A stretch of 64,000 nucleotides of DNA from Phyto melanocephala (Eukaryota; Arthropoda; Insecta; Diptera; Rhinophoridae). A program made the translations under genes and the position numbers. The notes under the pieces were generated by a model. The model worked only from the letters and a program-made list of their open reading frames with translations. It did not search any database and had not been told where the DNA came from. How positions within the stretch are numbered: the first letter of the stretch is position 1; every line of letters starts with the position of its first letter. The stretch is from contig OW799233.1 in NCBI GenBank assembly GCA_941918925.1, positions 79,239,797 through 79,303,796 on the forward strand. The letters are read 5' to 3'. Shown piece by piece: positions 33,672 through 46,424 of this stretch.

Positions 33672-34190
33672 TACCCTTCACAGAGAATGTAAGGGTATAT
33701 ATAGGTTTGTCATTCCGTTTGAAATTTCTACAATATTCGTTTTGGATCCCATTAAGTATATATTTTCTGAAAGTTTATGCCTAGGGAAGTCTATTGAGCC
33801 TGTCCGTCTGCCCGTGTGTATGTTGAAATCAACATTTTGAAGCCCCCAACATCACTCAGACCCGTGTGTGGTATTAATAAATCAGAAATATTCTGCAGCA
33901 AAGCAGTATTGAAAATCAGTCCATAAAGAAATGAGATATGATGCACAAACCTAGACCACCTCGTCTTTTCACAACACATTAATACAAGCTGGATGAGGTA
34001 AGTTCGAATCCCAGTTGAACAAATAAAAAATATATATTTTATTACTTTTTAATACATACCTACATAAACTTAATTTATAATTCAATAATAGGATGTTTTT
34101 AAGCGGATAAAATTATTATAAAGCAAATGAATTATAAATGTATGTTTGTATGTACGAATTTCATATTAATGAAATAAAACAATGCACTAG
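33672..34190 (+). mobile_element. DINE-1-like element, family A, degraded
   Basis: Starts ACCCTTCACAGAGAATGTAA and keeps the CCCATTAAGTATATATTTTC core and a clear tRNA-like B-box stretch (AGTTCGAATCCCAGTTG). No terminal hairpin; fades after about 34190. Confidence 0.65.
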
Positions 34191-34330
34191 AAAAAAATCG
34201 AAAGTAAGATATACCAAAATATTTTATTATATTTTTGTTTATATTAGGACGCAAACATCCATACATATTCATATGTATTCCTAAAATTATTATTAATTTA
34301 ATCTGCAAGCAAATACAAATCGTAAAATAA

Positions 34331-34665
34331 AGTTAATAGTCTAGTGGTTTTGTCGCTAAAGTACATGACCGAAAGCTGGTTCAAAACTCAAGTGACCAAA
34401 ATTTATATTTTGTATTATTTTTCTATTTTTTTTTTTTTTAATTATAATACATTCATATATAACCTTACTTAATAATTTTACGATGGGTTCGTAAAGAACT
34501 GACATATGAAAAAAAATTAAAATTTAAAATCGAATATGGCATTAGAAAAAATAAGCCAAATGACGGATAACATTAAATTTGAAATCTACGTTGTAGTCAA
34601 TATACCTACATATGTACGTACAAAATGGCGAAGGGTATTATCAGATAATAGCACTCTCATTTGTT
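34331..34665 (+). mobile_element. Diverged DINE-like fragment with a tRNA-like segment
   Basis: TAGTCTAGTGGTTTTGTCGC then GGTTCAAAACTC resemble A and B boxes. After a T-rich tract come GATGGGTTCG and GAAGGGTATTATCAGATAAT then AGCACTCTCATTTG, a family-A-like 3' end with an altered hairpin. Confidence 0.4.
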
Positions 34666-34669
34666 TAAT

Positions 34670-35185
34670 ATCAAATAGTATTAAACATCAACCACTTAAA
34701 AAACAAAAATGTAAAAGCTGCTAACATCTTAATTTAATGTAGTTACAATAACTTCAATATTACATCTTAACTTGAAGGCTTGACATATTTTTATTAAGTG
34801 ATATTTATATTTATTATTTCCTTATTTATTAAGTTATAATTTTTTCTGTTAATCTGTTTAAAAAATTAACAGTCAGAATTACGATTTGTACTATGTCAAT
34901 ACGAAATTCATATTTGCTAATAATGTCAGCATTGTCTGATTAAGATATATCGAACTATTTATTTTTATGTACATATTTATATGTTCAAAAATATATTCGT
35001 TTCTATTGCGATTACATAAATTATTATGCAAGATGTAGCAAGGTTTTTGCACGAAACACTTACACGAAAATATAAATATTTTTGCCAAAATATTGACGTC
35101 ATAATCTATTGAGCGACTATCATTTAGTTTTCAAAGAATTTTATTCCTCTTGAATACTGGTCTAAAAATCTTTACACTTTTCAAA
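34670..35185. other. Intron sequence without a recognised feature
   Basis: AT-rich, no repeat match or coding structure noticed. Confidence 0.4.
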
Positions 35186-35189
35186 AGCA

Positions 35190-36422
35190 ACAAGTAAGAG
35201 CATGATATTCTGTGCTGTGCCGAAACTTTTACACCCACCACCAATTTTATGTTCTTTTAAATGACAAAATTTACTATTTTGTTATTAACAGTAATCGCTA
35301 TGGAATAATCTCTTTATACTGAATTATGTATCACTTTCTTTGTATGACTTCGACATGCTAGTAAAATGTTTTCGTAAATTAAGTCCTTCAATGAAAATGG
35401 GCGTTAAAGTTGGCGTGTCAATATAGTTTCAGCTAATAAATAAAACTGAGATATTTGAATATAGTGTGTTCTAGTTTATTTTTCCACAACTTTGTCCATA
35501 GAGGAATTATATGAATTTAAAATAGAGCGTTATATGGGAGGTAGGCTTTAAACAGGGCGTGTCACCTTCATTTTCTGGCATAACAATGACATTAAGTAGA
35601 AAGCTACATGAACGAAAATAAGTCATCATTCCTCTAATTTTGTCGGTTTTATGAACTTTATATTTCATTGATAGTAGATTACGTGAAAAGTGGTCGTTAA
35701 AGTGGGCGTGTCGAAATAGTTTCTGCCAATAAAGTCAACTCAGATATTTCAATATAGAGTCCTTTATTGTCCCAAAATCTTTATTCATAAAGAAGTTATA
35801 CATATAAATTTGAGATAAAGCGTTATATGGGAGATGGGCGTAAAAGTGAGCGTGTCACATTTACTTTCTGTTAGTAAAAAGCCTATGACCAAAAAGCAAT
35901 GTTTGCAAATTTTCAGACTCATACATTTCATTTTGTCAGTTTTATTACGTTTTGAATTTTAAATATACCGAAAAATACAATGTGCGGTATAAATTTTCGC
36001 ACATTTTGATCTATAACTTCTTTCCTAATTCATAGATTTTGGTAATTTTCGAGGAAATTTCATGACTCTACGTTATTGCGTTTGGACACAATTGCATTTT
36101 ATTCGGTGTTGGAAGGACACGGTTTTTTTTACCTACTCTTGCATTACGAGCTATAACTCTCTTCATAATATTTCGATTAATCCCATTTTCAATACCAAAC
36201 AAACCTTGTGTATAAGAAATATTCTGGCAAAATTTCAGCCCTTTATCTTTTTCGGTGCGACCTATATCGTGCTTTCAACAGACAGATGGACATAGCTAGT
36301 CGTAACATTAAACCCCGATCCAGAAAATATATACTTTATGGGGTCTAAAATGGATATTTCGATGTGGTACAAACGGATTGACAAAATGAATATACCCCCA
36401 CCATTTCATTGGTGGCGGATAT
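35190..36422 (-). mobile_element. DINE-1-like element, family B
   Basis: Minus strand, from GCCACCAATGAAATGGTGGG at 36420 through the GACCCCATAAAGTATATATT core and GTGGGCG/GGCGTGTC interior blocks to a decayed 3' hairpin near 35200. No nested MITE in this copy. Confidence 0.7.
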
Positions 36423-36424
36423 AA

Positions 36425-37590
36425 AAATAAGTATGCATCATTGTATACATACATATGTATTTTTGTATGTACACATAAACTTATTACATATTATTAATTT
36501 ATATTGTTTTTACGAAATATCAAGGCAAAATATGCCAAATTAGTCTGACCACAAATGTGCCTCAATGAAATAAATTTTCAATTCACACCCCTCTCATAGT
36601 AGATATACTGGCCGATACATCGTTACATTTGACAGAGCTAATAAGCACATTAATGAAATATGTCCACGGGAAATGGGTGCAAAAAAATGTAGACAGCCAT
36701 GTCCTCATTGAAAATTCCAATGCCAGGGAGCACTGAAACGGGTGCAAAATATATGGGTCAAGGCCATTTGTTTTGTTAATGTATCGCTGTGTAAACACAC
36801 GGGTATATTCTTTGTTTTGTACTTTTATACTTGTATTTAGGATTAGCAGAAAATACTCTTTTGTAAACATTTCGGACAAGTGCTGACAGAAATTTTAGTG
36901 AAAAAACTTGCCGAAGAAAATCTGAACTTTACAAAAAATCTTAAATATTTCTTCTTAATTTTTAATGTATATGTAACACAAAAAAAAATCGTGTTAAAAA
37001 ATGTTGGAATATTTGTAACCGTCAATTTTAAATATACAAGATCAAATATGTATGCAAAATTCTAAAAAGGAAAATAATTTCAAAATGTTTTATTTATGAA
37101 TTCTTATTTTGTTAATAAGAGATTGAAAATAAAACTTATAACATTTAAAACTTTTTCAAGAATTTGGGTAAAAGGTCCACTGACGATCTGGTAAAAGCAT
37201 CAGTGAAATGCATATAGACCAGCTTAAATCCAACAACCAAATAAATTGTTGAAAAATTAGTTGGGAGCATATCCCGAATAATTAAGTAAATTATTTATAA
37301 TTTCAAAATGTTTAATATTTATACTCTGAAGATATCAGACTGTTTTAAAATATTAGTATCAAAATAAAGCTGTAACAAATTACCGGTTTTTATATGATGG
37401 AAATATTAGAAAACTTATTAGAATCTCTATGAAAAAACACTGGAAACTTCAACGTTCGAATATAATTTCGATTATGATAGAAAACTGTAATTTGACCTCG
37501 GACAAAATTTTTTTATAGCCTCAACTGTATTGATCATATTAAAATTGGAAAAATTGTTAATTTGTAAAATTTAAATGACTAAAGGTACGC
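36425..37590. other. Intron sequence without a recognised feature
   Basis: Contains several open frames up to 98 codons (for example 36879-36583 minus) without any domain I recognise or good splice signals. Treated as non-coding. Confidence 0.4.
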
Positions 37591-37777
37591 TTATAAAGGG
37601 TAGTTAAATTTTAAGAGCCGATGTTGATTTCGAATAAAACACAAATTATTGAGAAAATTATTGTCATTTCCTTTTTATTATTATAATAATATTGGTATGG
37701 TTCAATTATGTATGGAACAAAATATCGGCCAAATGGCCGCCGCGACCTCGGCGGCACACCTCCATCCTATGCACATA

Positions 37778-39761
37778 GGGGTATTTTGAAAATCTAGCCA
37801 GACATCACTTTTTATACCCTTCACCTGTGGTGCACAAGGTTTGTCATTCCGTTTGTAATTTCTACAATTTTCATTGCCGACCCCATAAAGTATTTTCTGA
37901 AAGCTTATGAATACAGGAGTCGATCAAGCCCAGGCCGTCTGCCCGTCTGTCCGTGTGTTGGTTGAAATCAACTTTTAGAAGCAACTATACATATGTATGT
38001 ACCTCAGTATCAGTCTCTTGGAAATATCCAGGAATGAATCGCTATTGAAATTCAGCACAATCGCCCCATAACTTTCTGAGATATGAGCAAACAACCACGA
38101 CCACCTCGTTTTTTTTTCACAATTACAACAACAACATACATATATACTGGTTAGAGTAAACGTGGCATCGAATCCCAGCTGAGCCAAAAAAAAAGTTTTA
38201 TTTTTATATATATGTATGTATTATTTATAGTTTTATTATTTTTACATATTTTTTTTTAACTTTTCAAAAAAAATTTTTTTTAATATTTTAAAAAATTTTT
38301 TTTTTAATTTTTTTAAAATTTCTTATTTAAAATTTTTTTTTTATTTTTTTTTTGTTTTAATACATTTTTTTTTAATTTTGTTTGTAAACATACATACGTA
38401 AACTCATACTTATTTATGTATTTCAAATTAATGAGATGAATGGTGATACAAACAATTTTTATTGCATGACTACACGTTGTGAAGGGTATATAAGATTCGG
38501 TACGCCCGAATATAGCACTGTTACTTGTTTTTAGCTTATATTGCTTTTAAAAAGTTTTTGAGTACTCCTAGATCAATGAAACTTAATAGTCATAAGCTGG
38601 TAAATCTTGAAAATAAGATAAATCGAATCATGGGAAAAAAGTTTCTCTAAGAAGACCTAATCCTAGCTGTGAAAAATTCGCCTTTTTTAAGTTTTCCTTT
38701 ACTTTTGTTTAGCAAATTCATTTTTTATCGTCACCGGGGTATCCCCCATACTAACACGCCAACCCCTGAAACGACTATGTAAAACAATTTTTGTTTGTGC
38801 TAATTTCCACAAAATATTTATTTTTTAGCTTTAACTTATTTGTAATAGAAATAATAATTTCTATTTAAAAAATTAGCAACTAATTCTTTTACAATAACTT
38901 TTCTTTCGCACTTAGATGATGATGATGAGCGCCATGGTTTTTCTTCGTCTATTTCTTCAAAGACCTCTTCCGAATTTGAATCCTGTTCAGAGTCAAGTAC
39001 TGGTGAAAGCATGAAAGTAATCGCTTCTTTCGTAAAGGGTAATGAATTTTTTTTTGAGTTGGTCTTACGCTAGTAATCAGCCGTTACCATCGTTCCTGTT
39101 ACCAAATTCAGTTTTCGGTACATCCACTATTAGTCCTTATTTACTTAAATTACACATGCCTTTTTTACACAGGAAGATAAGGATAATAAATAAGTGTAAT
39201 AATTTAAATAAAAAAAACATTCAGGTACAATTAGAAAAAATAAAAATATTTTATGACTGAAAAAAAAAAGCTTTTCAATCACTTATGCAAAATGAGCAAA
39301 AACAGAAAAAATTTGATATTTTCAAAAAATCATTAAAAAATCTCACAAAAACGCACAACGTTTTTTTTTTATTCTAATAGTAGAGATTTGATATTTTATC
39401 GTAATGAACAACATTTTGGGGATCGCGACGTCCCTCACTTTCAAAAACCCTTTGATGTTTTTTTTGTTTTTAGTAAAGTCTTTGACAGAAAAAAGAAGTC
39501 AATGTAAAATCTTTATTCGTTTAGCCACAAAACAATATATTGTAAACCTCTCAACACGGTAAAAAGTCAATAAGTGCCCATGAAATTTACTCAACCTTCT
39601 TGACTTTAACAGTGTCCCAAAACGACGAATCTCAAGCAAAAGTCTTGAAAATTCAATAAACGATGCAAAATTTTATTGTTTGTCGAGCTGCGTACTTAAA
39701 TTTTTACATTTTTTAAATTACACTTTTGACCAAATGTCCGGCTAGATTGGCAAAATACCCC
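37778..39761. mobile_element. TA-flanked element with GGGGTATTTTG ends
   Basis: 1984 bp including a family A DINE. TIRs GGGGTATTTTGAAAATCTAG and GGGGTATTTTGCCAATCTAG extend to GACAT; TA flanks both ends. The interior has a short acidic minus-strand frame at about 39045-38840 (ITFMLSPVLDSEQDSNSEEV, then FEEIDEEKPW). Superfamily not determined. Confidence 0.55.
37816..38531 (+). mobile_element. DINE-1-like element, family A, full length
   Basis: ACCCTTCACCTGTGGTGCAC to the hairpin region TTCGGTACGCCCGAA and ACTGTTACTTG. A small 5' deletion removed GGTATATATAGC. Inserted in the GGGGTATTTTG-ended element. Confidence 0.75.
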
Positions 39762-39934
39762 TATCAGCGATGGTTCAAATTTTTTTACATGAAAATACGA
39801 AATAGACGTAATCACTGATATGTATTTATTTATTATTTAATAAATATGTGTTTCTTTAATTAAAAAATTTTCTTGATATCAAATTGCGAACATTTGCTTA
39901 ATGTGAATGTACCTTTATTACATTACATTTATAA

Positions 39935-40110
39935 CACGACAGTGTAATAGGGTGTATATAGGTTTGTCATTCCGTGTGAAATTTCTGTAATATTGATTTC
40001 AGATAAAATAAAATCCGTCTGTCTGTGTGTATGTTGAAATCAATTTTTTTGAAACCCTCCGACATCGCCAAGACCTGCGTAAGGTATCAAAATATCAGAA
40101 ATATTTATAA
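39935..40110 (+). mobile_element. DINE-1-like 5' fragment
   Basis: AGGGTGTATATAGGTTTGTC, GTCTGTCTGTGTGTATGTTG and CCTCCGACATCGCC match the short family A variant at 21128. It ends after about 175 bp. Confidence 0.55.
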
Positions 40111-40276
40111 CTTCTGTTTTTTGCTTATTTTTTACCATAAAAGTTGAAATTTTAAATACAGCCCTAGGATTATTTATAGACACCTATATATACTATCTAT
40201 AGATTTTGAGATATTCGTGAACAATCTTGGACAAATTGGTCCCTAATTGACAAAGTTATAGTCATAATGTGAAATA

Positions 40277-40291
40277 TATATATATATTATA

Positions 40292-40323
<32 letters not shown>
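40277..40323. repeat. AT dinucleotide microsatellite
   Basis: About 47 bp of almost pure (AT)n with a single C interruption. Confidence 0.8.
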
Positions 40324-40324
<1 letters not shown>

Positions 40325-41361
40325 CACTTTTTTCAAATTCATAAATAATTTTTGAACACGCTTAAGATACCATATTATAAGCCGTAATTTCAGAAATTAT
40401 TTTTAAGAAAAATTGACATATCAGTTTATAACCAACTGAAATATAAGCACCAAAGTACAACTGCTTCGGTTTAAAATTTACAAACGGAAATCGATATTTT
40501 TCAGCAAATATGGGGATCAAATGAAAGTTCCTGACTACACTGCTCTGCAAAAAAAATTTTTTGTCTTCCCATTTAATGAAACTATGTGGACTATATGGAT
40601 TTTGACGCGCTGAACTCAAATCCGTTGTCGGTTTTTTTCCATCAGATCGGGATTTTTTTTATGGGCGTGGCAAATTTTCCCCCCTAAATTAGTCAGGTAC
40701 GGACACATATTTAATCATAACTCTAGAACCAGTCATCCGATTTTCAAAAGTAAAACACCAAAAAAACAAAAAAATGTGTAACAAAATTGTATTTATTTGA
40801 ATGGAATAAAATTTTTCTCTATCTCTTATCGTTTTGGAGTTATTTAGAAATTAATGGAGAAAAAAAAATTTTTCGTGCAAAATTCGTGCATTTTAAACTT
40901 TTTTCTGAGAGCTACTTATCTTGAAAAAAAAAAAACCATAAACCATAAAAATCGGTTGAAAAATGTAGATTTGATTATCAATTTACCGCAGGTACGCAAT
41001 ATTGACCAAATATGTATAATGCAGCAAACAACGTCAGAGTGGGCGCACTAAAGCGACTTGTACCAACAATGAATGGCAACTTTTTACTTCTATCTATTTT
41101 CGTACAACAAAAACAAATACAAGCAAAAAAATTTTTCCAGATTGTAATTTTGTAGCAACGCCTCGCATAAAGCACCCACCCTGTCGTCACCCGTAGATAA
41201 CTTCAAATTACAATAAAAAATTAAAATATTTACAGCCTGTTTTATTTAAAATAACACAAAACTTTTGTTAATAATTATTAATTTTTATTTAGGAAACATT
41301 GTAAAAATAAAAAAGTAGCTTAAGCTGCCCATGCCCTTTTGTCCACATCATTCAATTTCGT

Positions 41362-42706
41362 TCAGAAGACCTCGTCCTTCATAAGCTGTGAACCTACAAA
41401 TATGCCTTCTTTTACTTTAGCATCTCTGATTCTAGGAAATTTGCTCTTAATGTATAGAAAGGCTTCACCATCCTTGTTCATTGCTTTGACAAAATTTTTC
41501 ATTAGGCCTAGCTTTATATGAAGAGGAGGCAGAAGAATTTGTTCTTTTTGAATTAAAGGCTGTTCTGCTAAATTTTGTTCTTCTGAAATAAAATTTACTC
41601 TTTTCGGCCAAATTTTAACATTGTAGTGTTTTTCTTTTGCGCGGCTATCCCATTTACATAAGGAGCTATCAAACTTAGTATATCCACTTTGCAATCCATT
41701 TAACATTGCTACGACTTTAAAATCTGCAAATTCCATGAGTAATGTGAATATTTCATTTTTTGTAGTATCATCTCCATGCTACAATAGTTTTCTTTCATAC
41801 TTATTTCTTGCATACGCGAGTGGGACAGATGGGAATTTGTTGCCATTGTGAATTAAAACGGCTTTCAAACTTGTCTTAGATGAATTAATAACAAGCCGCC
41901 AATCCTCAGATTTATGACTGAAACACAGTTGTCGCAAAAGTCAATCAGCATTATCACAAAATACCAAACCTTATTCTTTGCTGAAATAACTCAAAAAAGA
42001 TTGTTCTCTATTTCTTAAGTACGAGACGTTAACGTCCTTTTGCACCAAATTCCATTCTTTTCATTGGTATGCAAGAAGCTCAGACTTGTTTTTTGAGAGC
42101 CCTAATTTACGAACTAAGTTATTCATATCAATTTAATTCGGATAATAAGATTTACTCGTTGGACTTCGAAATGAATGCGAAGAAACATCCATGCTGGCGT
42201 AAGTGGATTCAGTTGCTGCAGAAAGCCCATCTTCTTCATCGTCTGTAGGAGGCAATGGAGGTAAAAATTTACTTGTAAACTGGTCGTTTGACGCATAAGG
42301 TATTTGGATATGTAACTTTATTTTTGGTTTTTTTGGTAAGCCCACGTGTTTTAGTATGGCAAAAGTAGCAAGCATTTTGATGATTTTGTGGTTCACTCCA
42401 AATCGCTGGCTTCATAAACGGCAAAGACTTATGACTTCCTTTTACACAACCTCTTAAAGAACTTGCACAGCTACTACAACATATTTTCGGCAGCCAATTT
42501 TTATCTCTATCATCGATAGGAAACCCAAAATAACGGCAATAAGCATCTTTAAGCTTGGAAGATATTGTCTCCCGTTGAGAACTTAAAGTTAGATCGCCAC
42601 ATACGTAACAAAATAAATTTGGAGATTTGTTACAAATCCTTGACATTTTGTAATATGAAAGCGTTTGTGAATTCTTTAATTGCTTTATTTCTTTACACAA
42701 TAACAA
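41362..42706 (-). pseudogene. Family 2 transposase, copy 2
   Basis: N-terminus 42706-42269 (MSRICNKSPNLFCYVCGDLT with Cys pairs, CYFCH). An overlapping frame 42396-42133 (LPKKPKIKLHIQIPYASNDQ, LPPLPPTDDEEDGLSAATES) follows. A degraded gap comes next, then 41736-41362 with VVAMLNGLQSGYTK, FDSSLCKWDSRAKEKHYNVK, LPPLHIKLGLMKNFVKAMNK and DAKVKEGIFVG. Compared with family 1, at least two frame shifts are present. The Lys-Thr-rich basic segment after the zinc region may be a nuclear localisation signal. Confidence 0.7.
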
Positions 42707-43014
42707 AGTACACTATAAGATCTATTTACTGTTGCCGATTTTAACCGCACGATATTCAAACTAAAAGTGACTAACATATTGACTAACTTATTCTTAATTT
42801 GAAATCACAGGTAATTGAAAAATACTGTTATAAATATTAATTCCAAGAACTATGTAAAATACCGTTGTACTTTATTTCCATAACCTGCTCACATATCGAA
42901 ATGTTACATATATCATAAGTAAGGCTGGTTGCATTACAATATTGTGTACCTGCGGTAAATTGATAATAAAATCCACATTTCTTAACCGACTTCTATAGTT
43001 TATGGCTTTTTAAT

Positions 43015-45692
43015 ACCCGCCGTTTGTAACACATCGAAATATCCATTTTAGACCCCATAAAGTATATATATTCTGAATCGGGGTTTGATTTTATGACGAT
43101 CTAGCTATGTCCGTCCGTCTGTCCGTCTGAAAGCACGATAGAGGTCGTACCGAAAAAGCTAGGGGGCTCAAATTTTGCCAGAATCTTTCTTATAGACAAG
43201 GTTTGTTTGGTATTGAAAATGGGCTAAATCGGAATATTAGGAAGAGAGTTATAGCTCGAAAAGCAAGAGTAGGTCGAAAAAACCGTGTCCTTCGAACATC
43301 GAATAAAATGGAATTGTGTCCAAACGCCTTAACGTAGACTCATGAAACTTCGAATATATATTTCCTGGGTAAAGACAATATTTTTCCCCGAAAATTGTTT
43401 AAATCTTTGCATTAGGAGAGGAGTTATCGATCAAAATGTACGAAAATTTATACCGCACAGTGTATTTTTCGGTATATTTAAAAACAAAAACGTCATAAAA
43501 GCAACAAAATTGGATGTATGACTCTAAATTTTTCACACTTTGCTTTTTGGTGACACGCTTTCTTGTACCGGCAAATCAATGTGCCACGCCCACTTTAACG
43601 CCCACCTCCCATATAACGTTTTAACTAAAATTCATATAATTTCTATATTAATAAAGATTTTGGAATAACAAAAGGCTATATTGAAACACCTCAGTTGTAC
43701 TCATTCGCAAAAATAACTTTGACACGCCTACTACAACGCCCACTTTTCACGTTATCTACCGTTAATGAAATTTAAAAGCTCATAAAACCGCTAAAATTAG
43801 AGGTATGATGATAAATTTTGCTACGTCTATCCCCCTAGGCAATTTCATTACTATGCCAAAAAATTAAGGTGCCACGCCCACTTTTACGCCCACCTCCCAT
43901 ATAACGTTTAACCTAAAATTTATATAATTTCTCTATTAATAAAGATGTTGGAATAATAAAGGACTATGTTGAAACACCTAAGTTGTACTCATTAGCAAAA
44001 ACAACTTTGACACGCCTACTAGAACGCCTACTTTCACTTTTGAATTGTGTCCAGACGCATAAACGTAGTCATGAAACTTCGAATATATATTTATCGAGTC
44101 AAAAGAATATTTTTCCCTGAAAATCGCCTAAATCTATGAATTAGGAAAAGAGTAATAGATAAAAATGTACGAAAATTTATACCGCACAGTGTATGTTTCA
44201 AATTTAAAACGTAATAAAACTGACAAAACTATATGTACGATTCTGAAATTTTGCAAACGTGGCTTTTTGGTCAAAGTCTTCGTTATAACGGAAAATAGGT
44301 GTGCCACGCACACTTTTTTCCTTAAATTTTTATAAAAATATATTAGTCATATATATTAGCATTTATTCATCTTACACTGCACCATTTATTGTAATGTAGC
44401 TAAATATAAGATAAAGATGATAAGATAGATGGCTCTACTAGCAACTACTAGATTGCATGCTAACAACTATGCTTATGTTCTCCTTAAGTTATGCTCTATT
44501 AAAAATGGGAATTTAGGAAAATTTTGACCTAAGTAAAAAAAATTATCTCTAAACATTATAAACAATTTATTTTCATGTACTAATGGCTAACAAATTTTAA
44601 AATTATACAAAACTTATTTCGTTTGAAAATCTTTTAAAAGCAAAATGTTATAGAAGTTTAAAAATCAAAATCTTACTAATAAATTTCACGTTTTAGAAAA
44701 ATGCAGATAATGTATATTTGAAATCACCCTGTGGCCCTTAAAATTTAACCTTAAATTCACTTTCTTCCTCTTAAATTCATGTAAATTCTCTATGAATAAA
44801 GATTTTGGAATACTAAAGGACTATATTGAAATATCTAAGTTATGTTTATTAGCAGAAACTTTATTGACACGCGTATTTTAACGGCCACTTTCATTGAAAG
44901 ACTAAATTTACGAAAACATTTTACTAGCATACCGAAGTTATAATGGGTGGTTTAATTTTAAGGGACTATGTTGATTTTGAATAAAATTATTATGAAATTA
45001 TTATTATTTATTTTTATAATGATAATATTTGTATGCTTCAATTATGTATGGAACAAAATATCGGTCAAATGGCCCCCCAACCTAGGCGGCACACCACGAT
45101 CCGATAGTCCAAATTTTCAATGACACTGTTGATGCTCGATTGTTGGGCACGATGATGAGTCGAGGTTGCTTGCTCTTTTGCCACGTTATCGTGAAAAACA
45201 GCAATGTTTCCCATTCAACGAACTAAGATGGCATTCACAGATGTTTTCACATTTCATACAGACCTGCTTTGCAGACATTTAAATATTTTTTACAATTCTC
45301 ACGATTGTGGACGAATTCGAACGATTATGTTGACCAAAAGAATCACGAAGTGCACAAAATGCATTTTGATTTGAAGCCCATTTTTATAAAAATCTTTAAT
45401 ATTTAAAAGCTTTGCTCGATTGCGTATCTTTCCACGGTTCAAATTGAGTTAGTCTGAGATTGAGAAATGTCAAATGAAATACAAGAAAAAAGTTAAAGTT
45501 TAGATGTGGTTCACCTTAAACATGGGCCCTTAAAATTTGACCACCCTCTACAAAGAAAGTGATACATATTTTATTATAAAGAGATTATTCTATAGCGATT
45601 AACAAAATAATAAATATTGTGCTTTAAATGTACACAAAATTGGTGGTGGGTATAAAAGATTCGGCACAGCCGAATATAGTACTCTTACTTGT
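43015..45692 (+). mobile_element. DINE-1-like element, family B, with mariner MITE
   Basis: 5' end ACCCGCCGTTTG, 3' hairpin TTCGGCACAGCCGAA and TACTCTTACTTG. It contains the mariner MITE at 44943-45548 and a further unexplained segment at about 44319-44752 that ends GGCCCTTAAAATTTAACC, like a mariner MITE end. Direct joining of the flanks restores the TIR without target duplication. Confidence 0.75.
44943..45548. mobile_element. Mariner-derived MITE, second copy
   Basis: Ends ATGGGTGGTTTAATTTTAAG and the inverted CCACCCTC, TA on both sides. Same position and flanks (GAAGTTATA ... TACAAAGAAAGTGATACA) as the copy at 26373-26985. Confidence 0.65.
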
Positions 45693-46144
45693 TTATTTCT
45701 AAGATAAGTAGTTCTTAGAAAAATGTTTAAAATGTTGAATATTTGCCTTATATTTTTTTAATTCCATTTTTAAATTGAAAAATATTACGAATTTTGCACG
45801 AAAAAAATTTTTTTTCTCCATTAATTTCTAAATAACTCCAAAACGATAAGAGATAGAGAAAAGTTGTATTCTACTGAAATAATAATGTTACACATTTTTT
45901 GGTGTTTGATTTTTGAAAATCGGATGACTGGTTCTCGAGTTAGGATTAAATATGTGTCCGTACCTGACTAATTTAGGGGGAAAAATTTGCCACGCCTATA
46001 AAAAAAAATCCCGATCTGATGGAAAAAAAACCGACAACGGATTTGAGTTCAGCGCGTCAAAATCCATATAGTCCTCATAGTTTTATTAAATGGAGGATTT
46101 TGCTGTAGAGCAGTGTTATTAAAGTATAGTTAGCTAAGAAAAGA

Positions 46145-46420
46145 AAAAAATCTAAGATGGCTTCAAATATAGCACGGCTTTGCGCCCTTTTACCGCCATA
46201 TTATTGATATCAAATAAAAGGGCTTGACCAATACAATTTAGTATGCAGAAATCCAAGATAGCACCTAAAACAAAATGGCAAAACATATATTTTTAACGCC
46301 AACAATACGGGCATCAAATAAATGGGCTTGAATACAGCTTACTATGAAAATATTCAAAATCAAAGATGGTGTCGGAAATAATAAAGAAAATGGTGGATTA
46401 CATGAAATCGCAGGGATTTT
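46145..46420 (-). mobile_element. Fragment of the composite DINE interior
   Basis: Reverse orientation relative to 24990-25200: AAGCCC, AAATCCAAGATAGC, AAATGGCAAAA and AAATCAAAGATGGTGTCG correspond to blocks there. Ends not visible. Confidence 0.4.
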
Positions 46421-46424
46421 ATTC

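Larger units (their letters stand above)
37595..39805. mobile_element. Mariner-derived MITE, third copy, interrupted
   Basis: Left end AAGGGTAGTTAAATTTTAAG at 37595 runs to about 37775, then resumes at 39762 with CAGCGATGGTTCAAATTTTT, which matches the continuation in the copy at 44943-45548. The element at 37778-39761 sits between. The far end is lost after about 39805. Confidence 0.6.
40538..46115 (-). mobile_element. Chapaev-3-like element, family 2, copy 2
   Basis: Ends CACTGCTCTGCA (40538) and its inverse (TAGAGCAGTG at 46115), flanked by CTA and TTA. TIRs of about 470 bp share GACTATATGGATTTTGACG and GATCGGGA. A family B DINE (43015-45692) interrupts the right TIR; the copy at 51849-54764 shows the uninterrupted sequence. 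The element proper is about 2.9 kb. Confidence 0.75.

Noticed and set aside
36583..36879. 98-codon minus-strand frame as a nested host gene
   Set aside because: No domain, no plausible promoter or splice support, and composition matches the surrounding intron.
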